A stretch of DNA of 18,449 nt from CADEFF01 sp964569315 (GCA_964569315.1 CAZMUZ010000074.1:1-18449), one strand, 5' to 3'. Positions 12,742-18,356 are shown, numbered from the stretch's first letter. Translations and numbers: made by a program. Notes: a model not told the origin generated them from the letters alone.

Positions 12742-12953
12742 CAGGCGACCCTCCGGTTGCGGCGAGGTTTCGGATGCCGCGCCATGAAGGCCCGCACGCG
12801 CTCGATCGTCGCGATCCCGACGTTGTCGCCTTGACGCAACCGGGCGACGAATTTTCCGTCGTTTACTGCACGCAGACCGAAGGTGGTCTCGGCGATTTGC
12901 GCCTCGGCGATGAAAGCCTCGATCTCCGAGAGCACGGTCGAGCGAATGTCCAT
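12741..12953 (-). CDS. Cro-like small DNA-binding regulator (70 aa)
   Basis: First gene of the leftward operon and divergent from the repressor, which is the position of cro-type genes. Residues 5-57 (TVLSEIEAFIAEAQIAETTF, GLRAVNDGKFVARLRQGDNV) form the pattern 'L..IEAFIAE....ETTFG..AVNDGKFV.RLR.G', known from short alphaproteobacterial phage regulators of the lambda-repressor-like HTH type. The C-terminus is basic (RHPKPRRNRR). The predicted promoter lies so close that the mRNA leader would be only a few bases and no Shine-Dalgarno is visible, so leaderless or near-leaderless translation is likely. Binding to the flanking operators is inferred. Confidence 0.75.
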   Translation of the reverse strand: MDIRSTVLSEIEAFIAEAQIAETTFGLRAVNDGKFVARLRQGDNVGIATIERVRAFMARHPKPRRNRRVA

Positions 12954-12962
12954 GGGGCGGAG

Positions 12963-12992
12963 ACGCTAAGGGGATATATCCCATTATGTCAA
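12963..12992 (-). promoter_or_regulatory. Leftward early promoter (PL)
   Basis: On the minus strand a perfect -35 box TTGACA (12992-12987) is followed, with an 18-base spacer, by TAGCGT (12968-12963), a weak -10. The operator copy at 12970-12983 fills the spacer and the second copy touches the -35 box. A repressor there would block RNA polymerase. Transcription should start near 12956, just before the Cro-like ATG at 12953. Confidence 0.65.
12970..12983. promoter_or_regulatory. Operator copy OL1
   Basis: GGGGATATATCCCA, containing the perfect palindrome GGGATATATCCC (12971-12982). It matches the consensus TGGGATATATCCCA at 13 of 14 positions. It lies inside the leftward promoter between the -35 and -10 boxes. 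Confidence 0.85.
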
Positions 12993-12993
12993 G

Positions 12994-13006
12994 GGGGAGT
13001 TTCCCA
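12994..13006. promoter_or_regulatory. Operator copy OL2 (degenerate)
   Basis: GGGGAGTTTCCCA has the same half-sites (GGGGA and TCCCA) but a 3-base instead of 4-base centre. It lies directly upstream of the TTGACA box. It may be a weaker binding site. Confidence 0.55.
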
Positions 13007-13043
13007 ATCCCGGCTTCCGCGCGTCTCGTGGAAGAGTCCGCGG

Positions 13044-13727
13044 ATGATCGACGTGCTGAAAAAGCGGCTGCGCGCGGCCATGAAGGAGCGTGATTTCACG
13101 CAGAAAAGCCTCGCGCTGAAATCGGGGCTCAACGAGACGGCCGTGCGCGACATCCTGCAGGGGCGGTCGAAGCGGCCGAGCTATGACACGCTGAAGGCGA
13201 TCGCGGATACGCTGCTGATCCGCGTCGATCAGCTCACCAGCGACGACGATCCGCCGGCGCCTTGGGTTGCGTCATTCGACGCACCGTCGCCCGTCAATAT
13301 CGGCAAGGATCAGTATATCCCTGTGCCGGCCTACGACATCCGCGCCGCGGCGGGCGCGGGCTCGCTCAACGAGGATGGCGAGCCGGTCCATCACCATTTC
13401 TTCCGTGCGCAATGGCTGCATCGCTACACGCGCGGCGCGATCGGCGCGCTCGCCGTCATCGTCGTCGCCGGCGACTCGATGTGGGAAACGCTCCATGACG
13501 GGGATCACGTCCTGGTCGATCGCTCGATCCGCAATCCGGGGCGCGACGGCATCTATGTTATCCGGCTGGCGGACGAGCTCCAGGTGAAGCGGCTTTCGTT
13601 GCACCCGCAGACGAAGAAGCTCACGGTCGGCAGCGACAACCCGCGCTATCCGACCTACCCCGATATCGATCCGGAAGCGCTCGACGTGATCGGCCGCGTC
13701 GTCTGGATCGGCAGGAACATGGGATGA
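13044..13727 (+). CDS. LexA/CI-type phage repressor (S24 peptidase family)
   Basis: 227 residues. An N-terminal HTH_3 domain (about 1-65; DFTQKSLALKSGLNETAVRD) binds DNA. The C-terminal S24 domain carries the auto-cleavage machinery: Ala-Gly in RAAAGAGS (101-107), nucleophile Ser145 in VAGDSMWETL, and Lys182 in LQVKRLS. RecA-stimulated self-cleavage upon DNA damage is expected from the family, so the prophage is probably SOS-inducible. The ATG at 13044 follows GGAAGAG by 9 bases. The gene is divergent from the Cro-like gene and flanked on both sides by copies of the TGGGATATATCCCA palindrome, which are its most likely operators. It overlaps the next gene as ATGA. Confidence 0.93.
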   Translation: MIDVLKKRLRAAMKERDFTQKSLALKSGLNETAVRDILQGRSKRPSYDTLKAIADTLLIRVDQLTSDDDPPAPWVASFDAPSPVNIGKDQYIPVPAYDIRAAAGAGSLNEDGEPVHHHFFRAQWLHRYTRGAIGALAVIVVAGDSMWETLHDGDHVLVDRSIRNPGRDGIYVIRLADELQVKRLSLHPQTKKLTVGSDNPRYPTYPDIDPEALDVIGRVVWIGRNMG

Positions 13728-13987
13728 AGCACCGGAGATTTCGCGAAGCGGAAGCGGCCCGTATCTTTTGCGCGGCGGTCGCCTGCGCGGCTGCGATCGC
13801 TCTTGCATTCGTTATCGCTGACGTCTCGGACGATCGGGTCATCCGACGCCTCTTCCGATCTTTGAACGAGCTCGGCTTTTTGGGGTATATAGCCGGGTTT
13901 GTGTTGGTGGCCGGCTCCGTCTGCAGTGTCCCGGTTCTGTGGCTCGGGGTCTATTTCGGCCTCGAGAAAATACTCCGCCTTCCCTAG
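13724..13987 (+). CDS. Small membrane protein coupled to the repressor (87 aa)
   Basis: Two predicted membrane helices, about residues 13-33 (ARIFCAAVACAAAIALAFVI) and 51-73 (GFLGYIAGFVLVAGSVCSVP), are joined by a charged loop (DVSDDRVIRRLFRSLNE). The N-terminus is basic (MKHRRFREAEAAR), which favours a cytoplasmic N-terminus. The ATG overlaps the repressor stop (ATGA), so it should be made together with the repressor in the lysogen, while the lytic operons are off. Small membrane proteins in this position often give superinfection exclusion in other prophages; that role is inference. No homologue is recognised. Confidence 0.75.
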   Translation: MKHRRFREAEAARIFCAAVACAAAIALAFVIADVSDDRVIRRLFRSLNELGFLGYIAGFVLVAGSVCSVPVLWLGVYFGLEKILRLP

Positions 13988-13991
13988 ATGT

Positions 13992-14005
13992 TGGGATAGT
14001 TCCCA
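13992..14005. promoter_or_regulatory. Operator copy OR1
   Basis: TGGGATAGTTCCCA: half-sites TGGGA and TCCCA are exact, and two central bases differ from the TGGGATATATCCCA consensus. It lies 5 bases after the stop codon of the membrane-protein gene. Confidence 0.8.
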
Positions 14006-14008
14006 GTT

Positions 14009-14024
14009 TGTTTCCCGTGAAACA
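14009..14024. promoter_or_regulatory. parS-like centromere site
   Basis: TGTTTCCCGTGAAACA has perfect 6-base arms (TGTTTC and GAAACA) and matches the conserved ParB-binding sequence TGTTTCACGTGAAACA at 15 of 16 positions. The only change is C for A at position 7. It sits exactly between operators OR1 and OR2. ParB binding is inferred from sequence alone. Confidence 0.55.
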
Positions 14025-14038
14025 TGGGAAATATCCCA
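14025..14038. promoter_or_regulatory. Operator copy OR2
   Basis: TGGGAAATATCCCA: both half-sites exact, one central base different from consensus. It abuts the parS-like site with no gap and ends directly before the -35 box of the rightward promoter. Confidence 0.85.
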
Positions 14039-14067
14039 TTGACCGCGTCCGCATGATGGGATATATG
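14039..14067 (+). promoter_or_regulatory. Rightward early promoter (PR)
   Basis: TTGACC (14039-14044), a spacer of exactly 17 bases, and TATATG (14062-14067). Operators OR2 and OR3 touch the -35 box and cover the -10 box. The start of transcription should be near 14074, giving a leader of about 90 bases before the first gene at 14167. Confidence 0.75.
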
Positions 14068-14070
14068 CCA
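14057..14070. promoter_or_regulatory. Operator copy OR3
   Basis: TGGGATATATGCCA, one base from the consensus. It covers the -10 box of the rightward promoter, so occupancy should prevent transcription of the rightward operon. Confidence 0.85.
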
Positions 14071-14112
14071 TTCCTGCCGGTCGGACTAGCCACCTGATCG
14101 GTCCCTCGGAGA

Positions 14113-14142
14113 GGCGGCCCGCTGTCCCCTCGGCGGGCCGCC
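14113..14142 (+). repeat. Perfect 10-bp hairpin in operon leader
   Basis: GGCGGCCCGC and GCGGGCCGCC pair perfectly around a 10-base loop (TGTCCCCTCG). All 10 pairs are G-C. It lies in the predicted 5' leader of the rightward operon, 24 bases before the first ATG and just upstream of its AGGAGGG ribosome binding site. No T tract follows, so it is not a simple terminator. Confidence 0.85.
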
Positions 14143-14166
14143 GAACCGGAACCAGCAGGAGGGCCG

Positions 14167-14475
14167 ATGTTCCGATCCCAGAACGAGATCTATCTCGCCT
14201 TCGACGGCCCGATCCCGGCCGAGTTTCGCCGGCTGCTCGCGACCCTCCCCGCTTCGACGCCCGGCCAGCCGACGCTTCGCATCCGCCGCAAGCGCCGGCG
14301 GAGCGCCACCGCCGACGAGATCGCCGAGGTGATGCTGCAACGCGCGAGCGCCGCCGGCGCCTGCACGGAAGCGGACCTCGAGCGCGCCGGCTTCACCAAA
14401 CCCGAAATTTCCAAGCTGGCCGACCAGGCGCGCGCGATCGCGCGTCAGCGCGGCCTCGAGCTCACGGAGGCATGA
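14167..14475 (+). CDS. Phage early protein with basic centre (102 aa)
   Basis: First gene of the rightward operon, with a strong Shine-Dalgarno (AGGAGGG). The N-terminal part (NEIYLAFDGPIPAEFRRLLA) is alpha/beta. A basic segment RIRRKRRR lies at about 38-45. The C-terminal half (ADEIAEVMLQRASAAGACTE, ADLERAGFTKPEISKLADQA) looks like a helix-turn-helix. The 'EADLxRAGFTxxEIxxxxxxA' pattern is seen in other alphaproteobacterial phage proteins of unknown role. DNA binding is plausible, but no function is established. It overlaps the next gene as ATGA. Confidence 0.7.
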   Translation: MFRSQNEIYLAFDGPIPAEFRRLLATLPASTPGQPTLRIRRKRRRSATADEIAEVMLQRASAAGACTEADLERAGFTKPEISKLADQARAIARQRGLELTEA

Positions 14476-14786
14476 GCATGGTTAGTCCCTATCTCCAACG
14501 CCAGTTGCGCACGGAAGCGGAAGCGACCGCCGCGACCGACCCGCTCGGCGATGGTCCGTTCCTCGTCGTCGAACGTGTATCGATCTTCAACGGGGACGGA
14601 CAATTCATCGCCTCCGCCTCGCCGGTGCGCGCACCGGCGCTGGCGGCTCGCCTCACCGCCTTCGACGACATGCTCGCGGCGCTGCGCGATGCTTTGGTTT
14701 GGCTCGCACAGGACGACACTCCGCAAGGCGAGGTCTATGCAACCCGCGTGCGCAACGCCATCGCCAAGGCGGAGGGCCGGTCATGA
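14472..14786 (+). CDS. Phage hypothetical protein (104 aa)
   Basis: MSMVSPYLQRQLRTEAEATA leads into a beta-rich part (PFLVVERVSIFNGDGQFIAS) and a helical C-terminal part (AARLTAFDDMLAALRDALVW, RVRNAIAKAEGRS). I do not recognise a family. Its start and stop both overlap neighbours as ATGA. A second in-frame Met two codons downstream is an alternative start. It is expressed with the rest of the repressor-controlled rightward operon. Confidence 0.65.
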   Translation: MSMVSPYLQRQLRTEAEATAATDPLGDGPFLVVERVSIFNGDGQFIASASPVRAPALAARLTAFDDMLAALRDALVWLAQDDTPQGEVYATRVRNAIAKAEGRS

Positions 14787-14998
14787 GCTCCGGCATTCGA
14801 CCGACCGACCAGCAATTCGAGACTGCGCTGCTCTGGCTCCAGTCCAACGAGGGTGACGCCGGCGAAGCGGAGGCTTGTCAGGCCGTCGCCGACTGGATCG
14901 AGCGGTGTCGCACGCAGGACATGCTACGTCAAACGGCGCGCCAAGCTGGTGTGTCAGTCGTCGCGCTGCGGCGGAAGCTGGCGGAGCGCCGGTCATGA
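14783..14998 (+). CDS. Small HTH-like phage protein (71 aa)
   Basis: The pattern TDQQFETALLWLQSNEGDAG, CQAVADWIERC and LRQTARQAGVSVVALRRKLA matches a recurring short family of alphaproteobacterial prophages ('ALxWLxSNEGDAxExxxCxAVAxWI... LRxxAREAGV.V..LRRKL'). The C-terminal 20 residues look like the recognition half of a helix-turn-helix. The start is fixed by the ATGA overlap; the longer frame upstream is a shadow. Biochemical role unknown. Confidence 0.7.
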   Translation: MSSGIRPTDQQFETALLWLQSNEGDAGEAEACQAVADWIERCRTQDMLRQTARQAGVSVVALRRKLAERRS

Positions 14999-15501
14999 CC
15001 ACGCAGCCCTACAGCCTGCATGAAGGCCTCGACTACATCGTGATCCTCGGCCCCGGCCACGACACGACCGACAACCCCATCGCGAAAATCGTTGATGCGA
15101 AGCTCGGCCGCGCCATCGTCGAGTGGCTCAACTACACCGTCGCCGGCAAGCCGCCATCGCCGGTGCTGCTCCTGCCCGAAGGCCTCCGCTGGGAGACGGT
15201 GACGGTGCTCGACAGCGTAGCGCGCGAGCGGCTGCACCAGGACGCGAAATGGGGCGGGCCGTCGCACGACGACGGGCACTGGCCCCGCCAGTGGACTTCC
15301 CTTATCGAGGCGCGCACGCACGTCGTCGCCGAGGCCGCTGCCCCCGAACATGGCCTCTGGCTTGCCGCCGAACAGCGCGAGCGCCTCCTCCTCGAGATCG
15401 CCGCCCTCGCCTGCGCCGCGATCGAGAGCTCGAGGCGGCTCGCGATCCCCCCGCTGCCGGCCGATGTCGAGCCGTCCGCGAGCGGGAGCGACCCGCAATG
15501 A
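14995..15501 (+). CDS. MazG-like / phage nucleotide-pool protein (168 aa)
   Basis: The N-terminal 65 residues (HEGLDYIVILGPGHDTTDNP, AKLGRAIVEWLNYTV) form a small domain I do not recognise. From about residue 74 the protein reads LDSVARERLHQDAKWGGPSH, DDGHWPRQWTSLIEARTHVV and LLLEIAALACAAIESSRRL. The 'ERxxQdxKWGGPxHDDxHxxxxW...I' opening and the later 'LxEIAALAxAAIES' helix are the layout of phage proteins in the all-alpha NTP pyrophosphatase (MazG-like) superfamily. Conserved acidic residues are partly present (DD in the HDD motif; Glu in LLLE), so hydrolysis of an NTP or dNTP is possible but unproven. Overlaps both neighbours as ATGA. Confidence 0.6.
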   Translation: MTTQPYSLHEGLDYIVILGPGHDTTDNPIAKIVDAKLGRAIVEWLNYTVAGKPPSPVLLLPEGLRWETVTVLDSVARERLHQDAKWGGPSHDDGHWPRQWTSLIEARTHVVAEAAAPEHGLWLAAEQRERLLLEIAALACAAIESSRRLAIPPLPADVEPSASGSDPQ

Positions 15502-15566
15502 AGCGCCGCCCGCGGCTTCTCCGCCAGTGGCTGCGCTGGCTCTCTCTCGCATGGAGCATTCGATGA
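15498..15566 (+). CDS. Possible micro-protein (22 aa), basic and Trp-rich
   Basis: The frame begins MKRRPRLLRQWLRWLSLAWS and ends in two further residues. Its ATG overlaps the stop of the MazG-like gene and its stop overlaps the ATG of the next gene, both as ATGA, and GGGAG lies 9 bases upstream. The gap between the two larger genes is exactly filled by it. Three Trp and six Arg give an amphipathic, membrane-active look. It could also serve only to couple translation. Confidence 0.4.
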   Translation: MKRRPRLLRQWLRWLSLAWSIR

Positions 15567-15799
15567 AAGCGCCCTTCCGCATTGTCCCCGTGCTGTCCGA
15601 CCAGGAAGCGATCTACGAGGCGGCGCGCGGGCGTCTCGAGATCGAGCTCGAGCGGGTGGCGCGGCAGATCGCCGAACGCACCTCGCTTCGCATCGCCGCC
15701 GGCACCGATCGGCAACCGACGATCGAGATCCTCGCCACCGTCACCGATCTGCCGGACGGTAACGAGCTCCGCATCGTCACGCGCATCGTCCCGCAATGA
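15563..15799 (+). CDS. Phage hypothetical protein (78 aa)
   Basis: MKAPFRIVPVLSDQEAIYEA, ARGRLEIELERVARQIAERT and a C-terminal beta part (TIEILATVTDLPDGNELRIV). No family is recognised. The start at 15563 has GGAG 7 bases upstream; a Met four codons earlier lacks a ribosome binding site. The stop overlaps the next start as ATGA. It is one of a run of unknown small proteins in the rightward operon. Confidence 0.6.
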   Translation: MKAPFRIVPVLSDQEAIYEAARGRLEIELERVARQIAERTSLRIAAGTDRQPTIEILATVTDLPDGNELRIVTRIVPQ

Positions 15800-16092
15800 C
15801 CGCCCCCGGCGACTATCTGCGGCTCTATTTCGCGGACGGCCGCTTCGGCGCCGGCTGGCGCTATCTCGTGGTGATCGAGTGCGGTCGCAAATGGACGACG
15901 GTCGGCGATGCGGTGCTCGGCACCACCGGCCGCATCCCGCGCGCCTGGCTCGACCGCGCCCGGCCGCACACGCTGCCGCAGCACCGCCGGCAGCGGATGG
16001 GCCGCCGCCTCGGCCGGATGCTCCGGCTCCTCGGGGCGAAGCCCACCGCCGCGCAGCGGCGGCTGGTGAAGCTCCTCCGGGGGACCGCATGA
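15796..16092 (+). CDS. Phage hypothetical protein (98 aa)
   Basis: The N-terminal half is a likely beta-barrel (DYLRLYFADGRFGAGWRYLV, ECGRKWTTVGDAVLGTTGRI) and the C-terminal half is very basic (QHRRQRMGRRLGRMLRLLGA, RRLVKLL). That charge suggests nucleic-acid binding. No named family is recognised. Both ends overlap neighbouring genes as ATGA, the downstream one being the excisionase-like gene. Confidence 0.6.
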   Translation: MTAPGDYLRLYFADGRFGAGWRYLVVIECGRKWTTVGDAVLGTTGRIPRAWLDRARPHTLPQHRRQRMGRRLGRMLRLLGAKPTAAQRRLVKLLRGTA

Positions 16093-16370
16093 CCGAGCGC
16101 CTCCTCTGCTCCAAAGAGGTCGCGGCGCTTTTCAATCGCGGCGTTGAGTGGTTCTACAAGCACCGGAAGGGGCTCGAGGAACAGGGCTTCCCGAAGCGCG
16201 TCGCCGGCGCCGGCAACCGATGGGATCCGGAGGCGATCGATGAATGGCGTCGGGCGATGCGCGCCGCGCCGATCAACGGGCTCAAGCCGCCGACCGTCCG
16301 CGACGAGCTCGACCGCGATTGGGCGGCCGAGCTCGACGAACGCGCGCGGCAGCTCGCGCGCCCCCACTGA
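16089..16370 (+). CDS. Excisionase-like HTH DNA-binding protein (93 aa)
   Basis: Residues 1-55 (TERLLCSKEVAALFNRGVEW, FYKHRKGLEEQGFPKRVAGA, NRWDPEAIDEWRRAM) have the winged-helix form of MerR/AlpA/Xis-type proteins: 'xxKEVAxLxxxxxxWxYxxR..LExxGFPKRx..GNRWxxxxIDxW'. These bind att sites or early promoters to direct excision and regulation. The gene lies two genes before the integrase in the same operon, which supports an excisionase role. The C-terminal 40 residues are charged and helical. AlpA-type transcription regulator is the alternative. Confidence 0.75.
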   Translation: MTERLLCSKEVAALFNRGVEWFYKHRKGLEEQGFPKRVAGAGNRWDPEAIDEWRRAMRAAPINGLKPPTVRDELDRDWAAELDERARQLARPH

Positions 16371-16394
16371 TCTTTCACCAGGAGGAGAGACACC

Positions 16395-16856
16395 ATGGCC
16401 GCACGGAGGATTTTCGAGAACGAGATCGATCGCGCCTGGCGCGTCGCGCTCACCCAGGCCGCGCGCAAGCTCGGCATCACCATCCCCTATCGCGCGCTCC
16501 TCACGACGCGGGTCGAGCAGCTCGGCATGCTCACCGACCCGCTGCTCGACCGCATCAAACGCCTTACCACCCAGGACGAGGCGAACAGCCGCCAGACCGA
16601 GCGGCTGAAAGCCTCGCTCGAAAAGGCGGACAAGGAGGTCGATGCCATGATCGCCGAGCGGCGGCGCTACGATGTCGCGGTCGCGAACGAGCTGCTGGCC
16701 GTGCATCGCGACTTTCGTCGCGTCTCGAACGAGCGGGACGATCTCCTGCGCCGGCTCCAGATCATGGCCGACGCGAAGCGGCCGGCCGCCGGCGCCGCCG
16801 CTCCCCACGAGCCCGATACCGCCGCCTTGACGAACGGCGCGCCCCGCGCGTCATAA
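16395..16856 (+). CDS. Coiled-coil phage protein (153 aa)
   Basis: The gene has its own strong ribosome binding site (AGGAGGAGAG) after a 24-base gap. The N-terminal part (ARRIFENEIDRAWRVALTQA, ARKLGITIPYRALLTTRVEQ) is helical. Residues about 60-128 look like a coiled coil (LTTQDEANSRQTERLKASLE, KADKEVDAMIAERRRYDVAV, VHRDFRRVSNERDDLLRRLQ). The C-terminal 25 residues are disordered and Ala/Pro-rich. No family is recognised. Its place between excisionase and integrase genes could mean an accessory role in recombination, but nothing in the sequence shows this. Confidence 0.65.
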   Translation: MAARRIFENEIDRAWRVALTQAARKLGITIPYRALLTTRVEQLGMLTDPLLDRIKRLTTQDEANSRQTERLKASLEKADKEVDAMIAERRRYDVAVANELLAVHRDFRRVSNERDDLLRRLQIMADAKRPAAGAAAPHEPDTAALTNGAPRAS

Positions 16857-16896
16857 TCGCCGCCCCGGCCGGGAGGCCGCCCTAGGTGAACCGCCT

Positions 16897-17091
16897 ATGT
16901 CCGAACCGAGAAAGATGAAGATGTGGGCCACCTGGTTTCGGGCCGATTACGGCCAGTTCGGCCACAGCGCCAACCATGCGATCGAGCTCACGGTGCAGGC
17001 CGCCGGCGAGGGCTGGACCTGGCCGCGGCTGCAATCGGTCGGCTGGATCGTCGCCCCTGTGACGATCCAGCCCGGCCACGGAGAGAGCTGA
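16897..17091 (+). CDS. Small phage protein (64 aa)
   Basis: Reads MSEPRKMKMWATWFRADYGQ, then FGHSANHAIELTVQAAGEGW and QSVGWIVAPVTIQPGHGES. AGGTGAAC precedes the ATG by 5 bases. The stop overlaps the integrase start as TGATG, so it is translated with the integrase. A small alpha/beta fold is likely. No family is recognised. Confidence 0.6.
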   Translation: MSEPRKMKMWATWFRADYGQFGHSANHAIELTVQAAGEGWTWPRLQSVGWIVAPVTIQPGHGES

Positions 17092-18320
17092 TGGCGACGA
17101 TCAAGATCCGCCACCTGATCGAGAAGCCCGGCGCGAAGGGCGCGAGACGGTTCTACTGGCAGCCCTCCGCCCTCTTGCAGAAGGCGGGCTTCCAGACCCA
17201 GACACTCTCGCCCGATCGCAACCTCGCCATCGCCGAGGCCGAGAGCTGGAACGCCAAGGTGGATGCCTGGCGCGAGGCCGGCCTCGAGGCAGCCGCGCCG
17301 CCGCCGACCGTCCGGGCCGGTACGCTCGCCGATCTCATCCGCCGCTTCAAGGCGAGCGAGGAATGGGACGAGCTCCAGCCCAAGACGCAGAAGAGCTATA
17401 GCTATGCCTTCGTCGCGCTCGAGGCATGGGCCGGCGACGCGCCGCTCCCCGCGATCACGCGGAAGCGGGTCAAGACGCTCCATTCCAGCTTCGCCTGGCA
17501 GCGCAACGACGACGGCAAGCGGGTGCCGCTCCATCCGGCCAAGGCCAATCTCCTGGTCCGCGCGCTCCGGCTGCTCTACAGCTTCGCGATCGACGAGGAG
17601 ATCGAGGGCGTTATCGCCAATCCGGCCTCGAAGCCGAAGCTCACCGACAATTCGAAGAAGGGCTTGCTGTGGTCGTCGGCGGCGGTGACCGAATTCGCCG
17701 CCAGCGCCGATGCGCTCGAGCACTGGTCGATCGGCACCGCCGTCATCCTCAACGAATGGCTCGGGCAGCGCGAGGGCGATCTGATCACCCTGCCGATCTC
17801 GAGCTTCCGCAACGGCACGATCTGGGTCGCGCCGTCCAGCAGCCTCTGGATCGAGCAGTCCAAGACCGGCGCCGAGGTGGATCTCCCGGTCGGGCTCGTG
17901 CCGCACCTCGCCACGCGGCTCGAGGCCGAGCTCGGCCGCGCGCGCGCCCACAAGGTGACGCCGGTCGGCGGCCGCACCGTGCTCGTCTGCGAGGAGACGG
18001 GCCGGCCCTGGAACGAGCATAATTTCCGCCACATCTTCTCGGAGATCCGCGCCCACGCCGCCGGGGAGGCGACGAAGCGCCAGCAGCACGATCTCGCCCG
18101 CGAGCTCGCCGGGCTCCAATTCCGCTTCCTGCGCCATACCGCGGTCACCCGGCTCGCCGAGGCCAATTGCGAGCTCGCCCAGATCGCCGCGATCACCGGC
18201 CACACCCTCAAGACCGTGGCCGAGATCGTCGATCGCTACCTGGTGCGCACCGGCAAGATGGCGCGCGACGCCTTCCGCCGGCGGCTCGAGGCCGAACGGC
18301 TCGACCGGGAACGAAAGTGA
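17091..18320 (+). CDS. int: Tyrosine-recombinase phage integrase
   Basis: 409 residues. The N-terminal arm/core-binding domain covers about 75-185 (RAGTLADLIRRFKASEEWDE, KSYSYAFVALEAWAG). The catalytic domain shows Arg227 (GQREGDL), Lys258 (QSKTG), Arg348 in the second box (FRFLRHTAVTRL), His371 (ITGHTLKTV) and the nucleophile Tyr383 (VDRYLV). The position usually filled by the first His of the HxxR box is Arg345, a tolerated variant in some families. It should carry out site-specific recombination between phage attP and the host tRNA-Lys gene, whose 3' end starts 84 bases after its stop. GGAGAGAG precedes the ATG at 17091. The antisense strand holds a long shadow frame that is not a gene. 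Confidence 0.95.
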   Translation: MATIKIRHLIEKPGAKGARRFYWQPSALLQKAGFQTQTLSPDRNLAIAEAESWNAKVDAWREAGLEAAAPPPTVRAGTLADLIRRFKASEEWDELQPKTQKSYSYAFVALEAWAGDAPLPAITRKRVKTLHSSFAWQRNDDGKRVPLHPAKANLLVRALRLLYSFAIDEEIEGVIANPASKPKLTDNSKKGLLWSSAAVTEFAASADALEHWSIGTAVILNEWLGQREGDLITLPISSFRNGTIWVAPSSSLWIEQSKTGAEVDLPVGLVPHLATRLEAELGRARAHKVTPVGGRTVLVCEETGRPWNEHNFRHIFSEIRAHAAGEATKRQQHDLARELAGLQFRFLRHTAVTRLAEANCELAQIAAITGHTLKTVAEIVDRYLVRTGKMARDAFRRRLEAERLDRERK

Positions 18321-18327
18321 ACGCAAA

Positions 18328-18356
18328 AGTTGGACAGAAAGTTGGACTGTCCAACT
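18328..18356. repeat. Repeats next to the attachment site
   Basis: AGTTGGAC occurs at 18328-18335 and again at 18340-18347, 12 bases apart. The second copy is the left arm of a palindrome with GTCCAACT at 18349-18356 around a single central base. Three half-sites between the integrase stop and the tRNA are a plausible arm-type binding site for integrase or the excisionase-like protein. Function is inferred from position. Confidence 0.6.

Noticed and set aside
16947..18326. A 459-codon minus-strand frame opposite the integrase.
   Set aside because: Antisense shadow of a gene with all integrase boxes; no domain of its own.
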